Assembly: GCA_020635015.1 (NCBI GenBank)
Contig: JACKAP010000002.1
Coordinates: 124,001-188,000 of the forward strand
Length of the DNA stretch: 64,000 nucleotides
Direction of reading: 5' to 3'
From: Calditrichia bacterium
GTDB taxonomy: Bacteria > Calditrichota > Calditrichia > RBG-13-44-9 > J075
In this document: piece after piece, positions 34,530-45,320 of the stretch
Position numbering within the stretch: the stretch's first letter is position 1
Layout: each line of letters begins with the position of its first letter
Position numbers and translations under genes: made by a program
The notes under the pieces: model-generated
The model's database searches: none
Seen by the model: the letters and a program-made list of their open reading frames with translations, nothing else
What the model was told of the DNA's origin: nothing

Positions 34530-35479
34530 ATGGACTACCTCGAAGAAATTTTGCAGGCGGCGCAGCGGATCCGGCCTTATGTCCGGGAAACGCCATTGCT
34601 TCGCTCTGCTTATCTTTCCCGGGAGAGCGGGGGTGAGGTATACTTGAAGCTGGAAAACTTGCAGCACACCGGCTCCTTCAAGCTGCGCGGGGCCTTCAAT
34701 AAACTCCTCTCCCTCACCCCGGCGCAGCGGGAACGGGGGGTGATCACCGCCTCTTCCGGCAATCACGGCGCGGCGCTGGCTTATGCGCTGCAGGCGCTGA
34801 ACGCCAATGGAACCATCTACGTGCCGACGGATGCCTCGCTGGCCAAGATCGCCGCCATCCGCGCTTTCGGGCAGGAGTGCAATTTTATGGGGATGATTGC
34901 GTGGAAACGGAAGCTTTTGCTCGCCGACAGGCGGAACGGCATGGAATGATCTACATATCGCCTTATAACGATCCGCAGATCATCGGCGGGCAGGGCACCA
35001 TCGCGGTAGAGTTAGCGAAGCAGTTGGATCATATCGATGCGGTCTTTGCCACCCTGGGCGGCGGGGGACTGCTCTCCGGCATTGGTCTGTACCTGAAAAC
35101 GGTTTTTCCGAGAATGCGGCTGGCGGGTTGCTCCCCGGCCAATTCCGCGGTAATGCTCGACTCCCTTCGTGCCGGCAAGATCCTTGACTTGCCCTCACAG
35201 CCCACCCTCTCCGACGGCTCGGCCGGCGGGGTAGAAGCGGGCGCCATCACTTTCGATATCTGCCGCAAAGTGCTGGATGATTCAATCAAAGTCAGCGAAG
35301 ACGCCATCGCCCAGGCAATGCGCGACATCTTCACCCACGAGCACCTGCTGATCGAAGGCGCCGCCGGCGCGGCAGTGGCCGGCTTCCGGGAGCGCCAAAA
35401 AGATTACCGCGGCCAGAATGTGGTGATCATTCTCTGCGGCGCCAACCTCGCGCCGGATACGCTAAAATCGATCTTCTAA
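34530..35479 (+). CDS. Threonine/serine ammonia-lyase, PLP-dependent (one frameshift)
   Basis: ATG 34530 has GGAAAGGA upstream. The fold-type II PLP enzyme shows RETPLLRSAYLSRESGGEVY, KLENLQHTGSFKLRGAFNKL (PLP lysine), ITASSGNHGAALAYALQ, and after the break GGQGTIAVELAKQL and TLGGGGLLSGIGLYLK, which binds the phosphate. The end is LIEGAAGAAVAGF and VVIILCGANL. The frame shifts near 34875; one missing G restores QFYGDDCVETEAFARRQAER. At about 316 residues it matches the short catabolic type without an ACT domain, as in threonine ammonia-lyase or hydroxyaspartate lyase. Confidence 0.9.
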
Positions 35480-35480
35480 A

Positions 35481-36184
35481 TTAATCCCGTTTCCTTACCT
35501 TCCCGTTGACATTGTCGATCGACAGCCCGCCGCTGCCGGACTCGCGGATATAGACATCTTTCGACACGGTGTCGATGGTGATGCTGCCGGAACCGTCGGT
35601 CACCTCCACGCTGCCGGTGATGCGCCGGATGGTGAGGCTGCCGGAGCCGTCATCCACTTCCAGATCGCCCTCCACCTGGTCGATATCGATCGAACCGGAG
35701 CCGTCTTCCACTTCCACCCGGCCGCGCACCCGCTCGATGCTCAGGCTGCCGGAGCCGTCATCGAGCACGATGTCGCCTTCGATATCGCGAATTTCTATTG
35801 AGCCGGAGCCGTCGTTGATATCCAGCGCCATCGGCTGGGGCACTTCCACGGTCAGGTTGATCACCCATTGCGATTGGAGAAAAAGGAGTTGTCAATTTTG
35901 CTCTCCTAAAACGCCCGGTTGCCGCGCTTCTCCAGCCGGAGGGTGACGTTGCGGTCGATAAAATCATCCAAATCGCCTTCCCGCACCCCATCCACTTCGA
36001 TCTCGGCGGTGACGCGAATCTCGTTCAGCCCCGCTTTTCCAGCAATGCGCAGGAAGCCGCTGCCGCAATCGACTTCCAGCTTATTGATGCCGCTGGCGGA
36101 CAGATTCAGTTTTTCGGTCTTATCCGCGCCGGCCAGAGCAGCCAGCGACAGGCTCAACAAAGCAATCAAAATCATTCTTAGCAT
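35481..36184 (-). CDS. Secreted DUF4097-like beta-helix repeat protein (frameshifted)
   Basis: ATG 36184 has ATCGGAGGAAAA upstream. It starts with a signal peptide (MILIALLSLSLAALAGA), then an adhesin-like region (INKLEVDCGSGFLRIAGKAG). After breaks near 35907 and 35863 come about six repeats of roughly 20 residues of the form VDDGSGSLTIRRITGSVEV. These repeats stack as a beta-helix and are typical of DUF4097/DUF2807 proteins. The repeats are very regular, with DGSGS recurring at the same position. The gene is convergent with the ammonia-lyase, with 1 bp between stop codons. The role is unknown, probably surface or periplasmic. An in-frame TAG plus one indel separate the parts. Confidence 0.75.
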
Positions 36185-36307
36185 GTTTTCCTCCGATATT
36201 GTTTTCTAACCATACTGGTTTTCGGCGATAGAGTTGCGTCATTTATCGCATCGTCAGAAGTTAGATCAGCGGAAGAATGAAAAGGTTTACCGGAAGATCA
36301 AGATTTT

Positions 36308-36550
36308 AATTGCACGCAGATTTCGCAGATTGGACAGATTTTCGCAGATAAGACTCAATCAATATTGTCGTCGTTGACCTTTGGCGTCATTGGTGCTTCG
36401 CACGTCATTGGCCTTCGGCGTCATTGGCTTTGCCTCATTTCGACATTAAAACGATTTGGTTATCTTAAACATTCGTGTTTATTCGAGTATATTCGTGGCA
36501 AAAAACAATCTGTGTAAATCTGCCCGATCTGTGGAATCTGTGTGCAATTA
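36308..36550. repeat. Inverted repeat, GCAGATTT family
   Basis: The left arm AATTGCACGCAGATTTCGCAG (first 20 bases matter, 36308-36349) and its mirror ending GGAATCTGTGTGCAATT (36507-36550) match those of the element at 20274-20694. The inside holds three CGTCATTGG words (36388-36430) and ATTCGTGTTTATTCGAG. The gap upstream of the DUF4097 gene and downstream of purM contains no gene. Confidence 0.85.
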
Positions 36551-36562
36551 TAAACCGAATAC

Positions 36563-37564
36563 CTACTCGACCATCCCAATATGATAAAACTGATACGGAA
36601 ACAGCTTCCCATGTTTGAGCAGGTCTTCTTTGTATTGCGGGTCGATGATGAAGATCAGCCCGATGCCCATGTTGAAGGTCTGGCGCATATCCTCCACCGG
36701 CACCCCGCCGGTCTGCTGGATCAGATCAAATACCGGCGGCACCGGCCAGTTGCCCCAATTGACATTAAGCTGCAGACCGTCCTGCAGCAGGCGGCGGGTA
36801 TTCTTTTCGATCCCCCCGCCGGTAATGTGGGAGATGCCCTTCACCGGGAAGGCGTCGGTCACTTTCTGGATCAGGGGATAGTAGTTGGGATGGATTTTCA
36901 GCAGTTCGTCGGCCACGCTGCCTTGCAGCGGCTCATGATATTGATCGATTTCAAATGCTTCCAACAGCACCTTGCGGGCCAGGGTGTAGCCGTTGGTATG
37001 CAGGCCGTTGCCGCTGATGCCGATCAGCAGATCCCCCGATGCGATGTCACGCCCGTCAATGATGCGCGATTTTTCCACCACCCCCACGATGGTGCCGCTC
37101 ATATCATATTCGCCGGCCTGGTAAAAATCCGGCATCTCGGCGGTCTCGCCCCCGATCAGCGCCACCCCGGCATTTTTGCAGCCGACGGTGATGCCGGTGA
37201 TCACTTCCTCGTAGACCGCGGGATCCAGATGGCCGCAGGCAAAATAATCCAGGAAAAACAACGGCTTGGCGCCGCAAACCGCGATATCATTAATGCAGTG
37301 GTTGACCAGGTCCTGCCCCACAGTATGGTGACGGTTGGCCAGGATCGCCACCTTCAGTTTGGTGCCCACCCCGTCAACCGAGGAAACCAGCACCGGCTCC
37401 CGGCAGCCGGTTTCGGAAAGATCATAAAATCCCCCAAACAGTCCCACCCCGGACAGCACCGCCGGGGTATGGGTGGCATTGATGCGGTCTTTCAGATTTC
37501 GAAAAGAACTTTCCGCTTTCTCGATATCCACCCCGGCATCCTTATAGGTCGTCTTGCGGCTCAC
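36563..37564 (-). CDS. purM: Phosphoribosylformylglycinamidine cyclo-ligase
   Basis: The protein has 333 residues from GTG 37564, with GAAAGGA upstream; a longer frame reads through a CACAGAG repeat and is rejected. AIR synthetase motifs are complete: YKDAGVDIEKAE, VLVSSVDGVGTKLKVA, HCINDIAVCGAKPLFFLDY, VALIGGETAEMPDFY, GLHTNGYTLARKVL, ISHITGGGIEKNTRRLL and FNMGIGLIFII. It converts FGAM to AIR in purine synthesis. It is one of the few undamaged genes in the right half, and it lies 4 kb from purC but on the other strand. Confidence 0.95.
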   Translation of the reverse strand: MSRKTTYKDAGVDIEKAESSFRNLKDRINATHTPAVLSGVGLFGGFYDLSETGCREPVLVSSVDGVGTKLKVAILANRHHTVGQDLVNHCINDIAVCGAKPLFFLDYFACGHLDPAVYEEVITGITVGCKNAGVALIGGETAEMPDFYQAGEYDMSGTIVGVVEKSRIIDGRDIASGDLLIGISGNGLHTNGYTLARKVLLEAFEIDQYHEPLQGSVADELLKIHPNYYPLIQKVTDAFPVKGISHITGGGIEKNTRRLLQDGLQLNVNWGNWPVPPVFDLIQQTGGVPVEDMRQTFNMGIGLIFIIDPQYKEDLLKHGKLFPYQFYHIGMVE

Positions 37565-37603
37565 GTTTTTCCTTTCACAGGCTGGTTGCAAATCAATATT
37601 TAA

Positions 37604-37680
37604 TTGCCACAGAGACACAGAGCACACAGAGTTTTAGTAACTGAATTCCGTTCTCAGTGAACTCTGTGTCTCTGTGGCAA
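37604..37680. repeat. Inverted repeat, CACAGAG family
   Basis: The left arm TTGCCACAGAGACACAGAG (37604-37633) and right arm ACTCTGTGTCTCTGTGGCAA (to 37680) enclose a loop with TTCTCAGTG. It lies just upstream of purM and downstream of the DUF4416 gene. Confidence 0.85.
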
Positions 37681-37700
37681 AAAAAGGTCAGAATAGACGC

Positions 37701-38250
37701 TCAATCCTTATCGGCCGGGGCGGAGGCGGCCAGTCCCAGCTCGGTCATGTATTGTTCCCGCACCCGCTCAAAGAAACCCAATACCGCCGGCTCGCGATAA
37801 TCCGGATAGGTCCAGGGCTGAGGCTGGAAATGTCCCTTTAGAAACAGCAGGTGCAGATCGGCAAATATCCCTTGCCCAGATAAACCCGGTGACTGTAATC
37901 CTTAGTGGTCGCCAGCACCAGCCGCGGGGCGCAGATATAGCCCGGATCGATATTGACCCGGCGCTTTCCGCCGTCGGCAACGCTTTCTTCCAGGCGATTG
38001 GTCGCCAGTTTGATATCCGGCAGGCGTTCGGCATCGATCAGTCCCTGAAATGAAATCATCCGCTTCTTCAGGGACCCCCCATCTCTGCGGTATAATAATC
38101 GGTGTGATGGAAATCGTACCAATCCATGGCCATGTCAAGCGGAGCAAATAGCCGCTCCAGCGCCGCCTGAAGTTCCGGCCACTGCTCTTCCGCTTGCACC
38201 GTCACAGCGGCAATCAATTTGACCGGATGATAGGATTTTACGCTGCCCAT
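37701..38250 (-). CDS. DUF4416 family protein (frameshifted)
   Basis: ATG 38250 begins MGSVKSYHPVKLIAAVTV, then LFAPLDMAMDWYDFHHTDYY and, after a break near 38075 (a run of six Cs), LKKRMISFQGLIDAERLPDI, LATNRLEESVADGGKRRVNI and DPGYICAPRLVLATTKDYSH. A second break near 37850 leads to HLLFLKGHFQPQPWTYPDYR and the end LGLAASAPADKD. These match the DUF4416 family, which includes proteins found beside radical-SAM or anaerobic metabolism genes. Function is unknown. Restored length is about 183 residues. Confidence 0.85.
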
Positions 38251-38308
38251 AGGAATCGTGCAGTCATTCGCATTGTAGAGAAAATTTGTTAAAGTTTACC
38301 ATCCGTTC

Positions 38309-38370
38309 TTGGTCGTTGGTTATTGGCAAAAACTGTTTTGACCAAAAGCCAACGGCCAATAGCCAATGAC
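38309..38370. repeat. Inverted repeat, CCAATAACC family, copy 2
   Basis: GGTCGTTGGTTATTGGCAAA (38311-38330) faces TTTTGACCAAAAGCCAAC plus GGCCAATAGCCAA (to 38370). It lies between the DUF4416 and acyl-CoA synthetase genes on the minus strand. Confidence 0.8.
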
Positions 38371-38407
38371 ATTTTGAAAATTGCAACAAGATTTAAAAGA
38401 CAGGCAT

Positions 38408-40218
38408 TCAGACCTTAACCGGCTCTCCCCGGTAAAGCGAATCGATCTCATCCTGATAATTCTTTTCCACGATCTTGCGCTTGATTTTCATCGAGGGAGT
38501 CAGCTCCCCGCTCTCCACGCTGAAGGGTTGCTCCACCAGAATGAATTTCTTAATCGATTCGTGCGAGGCGCACTGCTGATTGACCCGGTCGATCTCCTGC
38601 TGCATCATCTCGATCACCTGGGGATGATCGCAGAGGTCTTTATAGCTGCGGAACTCGAGCTGATGATCGGCAGCATATTTTTCCAGTTCCGGAAAGGTCG
38701 GCACGATAATCGCCGAGCAGAACTTGCGTTTATCGCCGATCACCAGCACCTGCTCCACGAAGCGGGAGGTGATCAGCATGTTTTCCATCTTCTGCGGGGC
38801 GACGTTTTTCCCGCCGGCGTAACGACGATGATGTTCTTCTTGCGGTCGGTGATGGTCAACATGCCGGCCTCATCGATCACTCCGATATCGCCGGTGTGGA
38901 ACCAGCCCTCGTCATCGATCACTTCCCGGGTGGCGGCTTCTTTCTTATAATAGCCCTTCATCACGTGGGGGCCGCGGGTAAGGATCTCCCCGTCGGGGGC
39001 GATCTTCACTTCCACATTGTCGATCTTGATTCCGACCGAGCCGAAGCGGAATTTGTCAAGGCGGTTGACGGTAATCACCGGCGAGGTTTCGGTCAGGCCG
39101 TAGCCCTCCAGGATCTGCAGGCCGGCGGAGGTAAAGAATTCACCGATCTCTGCCGAGAGCGGCGCGCCGCCGGAGACAAAGAAGCGTACGTTGCCACCTA
39201 CCAGGTCGATCAGCTTGGTAAAAGCCAGTTTACTGGCAATTTTATACTTTGCCCCAAGCAGTCCCGGCAGCGGCTGGTTGTTCTGCTGATACTGCACCGC
39301 TGCTTTCCCCACTCCCACCGCCCAGTGGAAGATCTTTTGCCGCAGGGGCGAGGCGGCTTCCACATTGGAAAGCACCCGGGCATACATTTTCTCAAACAGC
39401 CGGGGGGACGCTGGCCATCACTGTAGGACGCACCTCCTGGAGATTATCGACCACCTTTTCGATCGATTCAGCGTAAGCGATGGTAGCACCAACATAGTTG
39501 GCGGTAAAGTGGCCCACCATCCGCTCAAAGACATGGGACAGGGGCAGAAAGGAGAGCAGCCGGTCATTCTTGGAAAAGGGCAGGGCGCGCAGGGATGCTT
39601 CTACGTTGGAGAGCATATTGCCGTGCAGCAGCATCACCCCTTTCGGCTCACCGGTGGTGCCGGAGGTGTAGATGATCGTCGCCAGGTCCTCCCGGGTCAC
39701 TCCAGCAACCGACTGACGGATCAAGTCGGGTTTCTTTGCCAACAGTTCCCGCCCCCGGCGGCTGACGTCCTCCAGGGTGATGGTTTTATCGTGAGAAATG
39801 CCCGCGGGATCGATCGCCACGATCTGTTTCACATTCACCAGATCCTTTTCCACCTCCGCGACCTTGGCATGCTGTGCGGCATTGGAAACGATCACGATCC
39901 GGCATCGGAATCGTTGATGATATATTTGACATCCTGCGCCAGCAGGGTGGTATAGATCGGCACCGACACCGCCCCGTTGGCCAGGATGGCGAAGTCGCAG
40001 AAGGCCCACTCCTTGCTGTTTTCCGCCAGCAGGATCACCTTGTCATCTTTCTTTACCCCCAGCGCTGCCAGACCGCCGGCGATATCGTTCACCCTGGCTT
40101 CAATTTCGCCAAAGGTCAGGGTCTGGAAACTGCCGTCGTCTTTATACATCATCCCGGGATGATCCGGCAGGTTTTTACAGGTATGATAAAACATATCCGC
40201 CAGGTTCGCGTACGCCAT
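38408..40218 (-). CDS. Long-chain acyl-CoA synthetase (AMP-forming, frameshifted)
   Basis: ATG 40218 has GGAGGAGA upstream. About 603 residues in four frame pieces belong to one ANL-family enzyme. The N-terminus is MYKDDGSFQTLTFGEIEARV. The P-loop IIYTSGTTGEPKGVMLLHGN binds AMP. LSFLPLSHVFERMVGHF, FVSGGAPLSAEIGEFF and ILEGYGLTETSPVITVNRLD follow. The hinge and C-terminal part have DEGWFHTGDIGVIDEAGML and ITDRKKNIIV. Breaks lie near 39897, 39405 and 38810. It activates fatty acids for degradation or lipid synthesis. The catalytic lysine near the end falls in the last piece (PSMKIKRKIVEKNY). Confidence 0.92.
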
Positions 40219-40280
40219 TTCTCCTCCGTTGGGTATTGGTCAGACAGGCTCTATATTATGAAAAAGAAATGAATAAGTCA

Positions 40281-40305
40281 ATATCGCGAGCGTCAGCGAG
40301 CAAAC
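40281..40305. repeat. Single GCGAGCGTCAGCGAGCAAAC unit
   Basis: One copy of the GAGCGACAGCGAGCAAA word family (see 10209-10436) overlaps the 3' end of the M28 peptidase gene. Confidence 0.6.
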
Positions 40306-41921
40306 GCCGAGCCCGCTTTCCAGCCCGGGAAACGGTCTTCCATGCTCAGGCGGTAGCCGATCCGGAAGAGCAGGCGGATGTCGTCGATCGCCCCGCGCAG
40401 ATCCCAGGTGGCCGGATCGTATTCATCGCCCGGCTTGTGGTAAAATTCAGCGGTCCATTGGCTGCTGGCGGCCAGGATCTCTTCCGGAGATTTTTCAATA
40501 TGATCGATTCCCATCTTGGTGTAAAGCGCTGGCACCCCCTGCTTGGCAAAACTGAAGTGATCGGAACGGTAGAAAATCCCTTTCTCCGGTTCCGGGTCCG
40601 GCCGCACGTAGCGCCCCGCCGCAGTGGCGGCCTCCTGCACGTATTCATCCAATTCCGACTGCCCCAGGCCGATCACGGTAATATCCTTCATAGGCCCCCA
40701 GATGTTCAGCGCATCCATGTTGATCGCCGCCACGGTTTTCTTGAGCGGATATACCGGATGCCCAGCGTAGTATGCCGATCCGAGCAGCCCCTGCTCTTCC
40801 GCCGTCACCGCCAGCAGCAGGATCGAGCGGCGCGGTTTTTCCGGCAGCCCGGTAAAGGCCCGGGCCAGGGAGATTAGCGCAGCAGTGCCGGTGGCGTTAT
40901 CGCGCGCGCCGTTGAAAATGTTGTCGCCCTCCATTTCCGGATTGATCCCGAAATGGTCCCAGTGAGCGGTATAGATCACTACCTCGTCGGGCCGCTCTCC
41001 CCGGGCAGCAGCGCCAATACATTGCGCGACACCGAGCGGCGAATCCGGTTTTTCAGCTTCATATCATACGTCACCCCCAGACTGTGAGCACGGAAGCCCC
41101 GGCGGGCGGCTGCGGAGGCCTCTTTGCGATAATCCAGCCCGGCAACCGAAAACAGATCCTGCGCTGCCGGGGCGGAAATCCAGCCTTCCATGGCGCAGCG
41201 TGACATATTGCGGTCCGCCGCCTCCATATAAAACTGCGGGCCGCTCCAGCCGCTCTGCACCACAAACCAGGGATAACCGGCCGGCAGATTATCATGCACA
41301 ATCAGCACCCCCGGCAGCCCCTGGCGGGCGGCCTCTTCATATTTATAGGTCCAGCGTCCGTAATAGGTCATGGACCGGCCGGTAAAAAGCGTGCTGTCCC
41401 TGGTTGCAAAGCCGGGATCATTCACCAGCACGATCACCGTCTTGCCGCTTACGTCGATCCCGGCATAATCGTCCCAGCCATATTCCGGGGCTACGATGCC
41501 GTAGCCGGCGAACACCATTTCGGAATTGCGGATTTGCAGCGAGTCGACCACCCGCCGGGTCAACCCCACAAAGCCCTGCCCCAGGGGAATGCTCAGCCCC
41601 GCCCGGTGCCGCGCACTTCCAGCTTCGGCCGGGGTGGTGGTGATCTCCACCAGCGGCACATCCTGGAAATAGCTCTCCCCATTGCCCGGCTGCAACCCCA
41701 ACGCGGCGAACTGATCCCGGAGATAGTTAACGGTTTTCTCCTCTCCCGGCGAGGACGGTGAGCGGCCTTCGAAGTCATCCGAAGCAAGCGTTTTCAGATG
41801 GGTGGTGTAGTCATCCAGTTCAATCAGCGCCGCAGCGGCATCCACAGAAGATTCATTTTGAGCCGTAATCCCGGCAGTCAACAGCAATAGCACCAGTTCA
41901 TATATATTGGATGAATTTCAT
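40293..41921 (-). CDS. Secreted M28 family zinc aminopeptidase with PA domain (frameshifted)
   Basis: The likely start is ATG 41921 with AGGAAAAA upstream; one indel in the signal peptide (MKFIQYI ... LLLLTAGITAQ) forces a later GTG at 41893 in the present sequence. A PA-type insert (VFAGYGIVAPEYGWDDYAGI) is followed by M28. After a break near 40985 the zinc ligands are all seen: YTAHWDHFGINP, GARDNATGTAAL, AVTAEEQGLLGS, AINMDALNIWG and YRSDHFSFAKQG. It is probably a periplasmic or secreted aminopeptidase or carboxypeptidase. It groups functionally with the S9 peptidase at 16069. Confidence 0.88.
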
Positions 41922-42020
41922 GAACGTTTTTCCTGATTAATGAAAGGTGAAGTTCGACGCTGAGCATCGAACGAGAAATTGAAAATCATTAACGATTAAG
42001 GATAAGCCCCATCCACCTAC

Positions 42021-42488
42021 TCACAACGCCTTCACTTTCCGCAATCCAGTAATAATCTTCCATTCTTCAGCGGTCACCGGCTGCACCGAGAGCCGGCTCA
42101 TCCGGAATAAGGCCATGTTTTCCAGGCCGGGGATCTCTTTAAGTTCAGTGATAGGGATCGGGCGATCCAATTCCTTGAAAGCCTGCACATCGACCATATC
42201 CCAGCGGGGATTATCCGGGGCACTTTTGGGGTCATAATATTTCGCGGAGGGGTCAAACTGAGTGTGGTCAGGGTAGGCGGTGCGCACCACCCGGGCAATA
42301 CCGGCGATTGCCGGCGGTTTAACTACGCTGTGGTAAATGAACACCAGATCGCCTTTCGCCATCTGCCGCATATGGTTGCGCGCCAGGTAATTGCGAATAC
42401 CGTCCCAATGCTCCCGTCGATCCGGACAGTTCTTCAGATCCTCCCAGGAGAAGGTCTCCGGCTCGGTCTTCATCAGCCAATACTGCAT
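42021..42488 (-). CDS. EVE domain protein
   Basis: The protein has about 155 residues from ATG 42488. It opens QYWLMKTEPETFSWEDL, the EVE/thymocyte-protein-type signature, with WDGIRNYLARNHMRQMAKGD, VFIYHSVVKPPAIAGIARVV and YYDPKSAPDNPRWDMVDV. It ends with LFRMSRLSVQPVTAEEWKII. EVE is a PUA-like fold that recognises modified bases in DNA or RNA. Standalone EVE proteins are widespread and often conserved near housekeeping genes. It is undamaged. Confidence 0.95.
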   Translation of the reverse strand: MQYWLMKTEPETFSWEDLKNCPDRREHWDGIRNYLARNHMRQMAKGDLVFIYHSVVKPPAIAGIARVVRTAYPDHTQFDPSAKYYDPKSAPDNPRWDMVDVQAFKELDRPIPITELKEIPGLENMALFRMSRLSVQPVTAEEWKIITGLRKVKAL

Positions 42489-42571
42489 GCACAAATTTCC
42501 TTACTATTTCTTACATCGAAAGCTGTCTATGGTTTTTCATAGAACGCGGATGACACGTTCTATTCAACTTT

Positions 42572-44216
42572 TCACGACTGGGGCACTTCCACCAGCAGCA
42601 GTTGGAACTCACCCCGGCGGCTGCCCTCCTTCACCTTAAATTTCAGCACCTTGCCGGATTCGCTATATTCCAGGATGTGATCAAACTCCTCAACCGTATT
42701 CAGGTTATTGCCGTCAATGCTGACCAGGATCGAGAACGGTATCACCCCGGCTTTCTCCGCCGGGCTGCCGGTGGTGACGGATTCGATCAACAATCCTCCG
42801 GTGACGTTGTAGCGTTCCTTCTCATCCGCGCTGAGACCGCGCAGGGAAATACCCAGATTGTCAAATTCAGGCTCTTCTTCGTCGTCGCTACCGCGGACTG
42901 CGGGCACACTGGCGGCCGGCGCTTCGCCCAGTTCCACATCCACTTCCCATTTGCGGCGGTCGCGCCACACCAGCAGGGTAACCGTATCGCCGGGCTGGTG
43001 CTGGGCGATTTTGATCTGTAAATCGTTTACCGAATTGACGCTCTCCCCATCCACCGCCAGAATAATATCGCCGCGCTGCATGCCGGCTTTATCGGCCGGA
43101 GAACCGGGGCCGGTCGATTCGATCCGCGCGCCCATGGGGCGGGTCATCCCCTCCCGCTTGGCTTCCTCATCGTCTACCGGCTGGATCACCACCCCAGGAT
43201 CGCCCGGCGAACCCGGCCGTAGCGCAGGATATCATCCACCACCTTTTGGCGAGGTTGACCGGTATCGCAAAGCCATGCCCCTGGTAATATCCGTTGCGGG
43301 TGGCAATGGCCGTGTTCATGCCGATCACCTCTCCATTCAGATTGACCAGGGCTCCCCCGCTGTTGCCGGGATTGATCACCGCATCGGTCTGATAAAAAAT
43401 TTTCCACCCGGTAGCGGTAACGGGTGTCGATGATGTTGATGTTCCGCCCCAGTGCGCTGACAATGCCGGTGGTGACGGTAGAGGTAAAATTCAGCGGATT
43501 GCCGATCGCCATCACCCACTCACCGATCTGCACACTGTCGGAATTGCCGATAAAGGCGGCGGGAAGCGCAGTGCCTTCAATCTTTAGCACCGCCACATCG
43601 GTAGTGGGATCGCCTCCGACCAGTTCCGCCACGTATTCCCGTTTATCAAAAGGATCACGTTCAGATCACTGGCATCTTCCACGACATGATAGTTGGTCAT
43701 GATGTAGCCGTCGGGGCTGATCAAGATACCCGATCCGGAACCGGGGCTCTCCATCTCGTTATCCTCGTCGTCTCCTTCATCCGGGTCACGGTCACGGAAA
43801 AAAGGCAGAAAATCGATCGGCGGATGTTTGAAGCGGCGCATGCTGTGGATCGACACCACCGTCGGGAGAATTCTCCGGGCGGCGTTAACAAAAACGTGAT
43901 TGGGATTGCCGATCGGCGGGTATTTACCGGATATCCGCGGCATTTCCTTCTCCCCGCCTTCCGGCCGCTCGCTGCTGCGCCAGGCGATGCTGTCGGCGCC
44001 GGGACGCGGCTCCTGCCGATCGGTGCGATATTCCCGGAACCCGGAACCGGTGGCATCTTCTACGCCCTGGGCAGGTCCCTGGCTGCCGGAAATCGAACGG
44101 TCGCTGCGAGCCATATTCCCGGACGGCGACTGGGTCGCGACCGTGAGCACCCAGGCCATCAGCACCACGACGGCAACACCGCTCAGCAAAACAGCCAGCT
44201 TCTTCAAATTCTCCAT
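42572..44216 (-). CDS. HtrA/DegP-type periplasmic serine protease with two PDZ domains (frameshifted)
   Basis: ATG 44216 opens MENLKKLAVLLSGVAVVVLMAW, a signal anchor, and a long polar linker follows to about residue 95. The catalytic triad is complete across frame pieces: His in IMTNYHVVEDA, Asp in DPTTDVAVLKIEG and Ser in INPGNSGGALVNLNGEVIGM. Two PDZ domains follow (GSPADKAGMQRGDIILAVDG and GSPAEKAGVIPFSILVSIDG). Breaks lie near 43645, 43400, 43245 and 43190. HtrA proteases degrade misfolded envelope proteins. An acidic insert (DPDEGDDEDNE) before the catalytic domain is unusual. Restored length is about 548 residues. Confidence 0.9.
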
Positions 44217-44449
44217 TCGGATACCCGTTATGTTTAAGATACTATTTCCGTATTTTATCCCTCAACCTTTTCCCAATTGACATGCTACCATAAATAAAAC
44301 ATTTTTGGGTTGAAAGCAAACTTTATTGCGTCATAATGGTTGCAGGGGCATCGAAAATTGGTTAACTTTGCCAGTTCATTGGGTCATTAAATTCATCTAT
44401 CATAACGTTAGGCGGATTCAACCATATCAAGCAGACATGAGGAGGCATT

Positions 44450-45266
44450 ATGATCAGCAAAACAATTCGTTTCACTCTGGGCACTGGCATTGATCCTGGC
44501 CGGAAGCGGATGCAGCAGTTGGACCAAAGCGCAGAAAGGCGCGGCGATCGGCGCCACCTCCGGCGGGGTTGTCGGCGGGGTCATCGGGAATGCCGCCGGT
44601 AATACCGCATTGGGCGCCATCCTGGGCGCAGCGATCGGCGGGGCGGCCGGCGCTTACATCGGCAGCTACATGGACAAGCAGGCCGCCGAGATCGAAGAAG
44701 ATATCCAGGGCGCCCGGGTAGAACGGGTCGGAGAAGGGATCAAGATCACCTTCGATTCCGGCATCCTGTTCGATGTTAATAAGTCCGATATCAAGCCGGC
44801 GGTGCAAACCGAGCTGGGCGATTTGGCGGTCATCCTGAACAAGTATGAAGACACCAACATCCTCCTCGAAGGCCATACCGACAATACCGGCTCGGATGAG
44901 TATAACATGACCCTCTCGCAGAAACGCGCCCAATCGGTAGCTGGCTATCTCTCCGGCAAAGGAGTCAATGTTGCGCGGGTCACCATCATGGGTTACGGCG
45001 AATCCCAGCCGATCGCCACCAACGACACCCCGGACGGCCGCACCCAAAACCGCCGGGTGGAAGTGGCCATCTATGCCAACGAGAAGCTGAAGAAAGTCGC
45101 CAAAGACAAGACCCAGGAACAGCGGTATAATATTTGGTTATCACCGTTTACCAACGACGTAAACGGTGATAACCAAATAACTCGACGTTTTGTCTTTTGC
45201 GCTGAAGGCGCAACACTTTTACCTGTATCCCGGGGTAGCGCCCCGGGAGTATTCAACCTCAGATAA
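44450..45266 (+). CDS. OmpA-family lipoprotein with glycine-zipper region
   Basis: ATG 44450 has GAGGAGG upstream. The signal peptide is split by one extra G near 44480; in the other frame it ends LALILAGSGC (lipobox). Next comes a glycine-zipper (AIGATSGGVVGGVIGNAAGN) and the OmpA C-terminal domain: GIKITFDSGILFDVNKSDI, LLEGHTDNTGSDEYNMTLSQ, and GYGESQPIATNDTPDGRTQN with RRVEV, the peptidoglycan-binding site. The family end is near KKVAKDKTQEQ. About 40 more codons run through a perfect hairpin at 45131-45179 and repeat DNA, so the native stop may have been lost. Confidence 0.9.
45131..45179. repeat. Perfect 20-bp hairpin inside the 3' tail of the OmpA gene
   Basis: Arms 45131-45150 and 45160-45179 are exactly complementary over 20 bp, with the 9-nt loop CCAACGACG. 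It resembles a terminator stem but has no T-tract and is read through by the OmpA frame. Confidence 0.9.
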
Positions 45267-45320
45267 ACCTGCACATTTGCGCCAAAGGCGTAACACCTTT
45301 ACCTGTATCTCGGGAATGAC
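45193..45320. repeat. Pair of direct repeats with CAACACTTTTACCTGTATC
   Basis: TTTGCGCTGAAGGCGCAACA at 45196 and TTTGCGCCAAAGGCGTAACA at about 45278 are each followed by CTTTTACCTGTATCCCGGG or CCTTTACCTGTATCTCGGG. The spacing is about 81 bp. Each unit contains a small GCGC(C/T)...GGCG hairpin. Confidence 0.75.

Noticed and set aside
36581..37603. 340-codon plus-strand frame opposite purM
   Set aside because: Shadow of purM; low-complexity translation without motifs.
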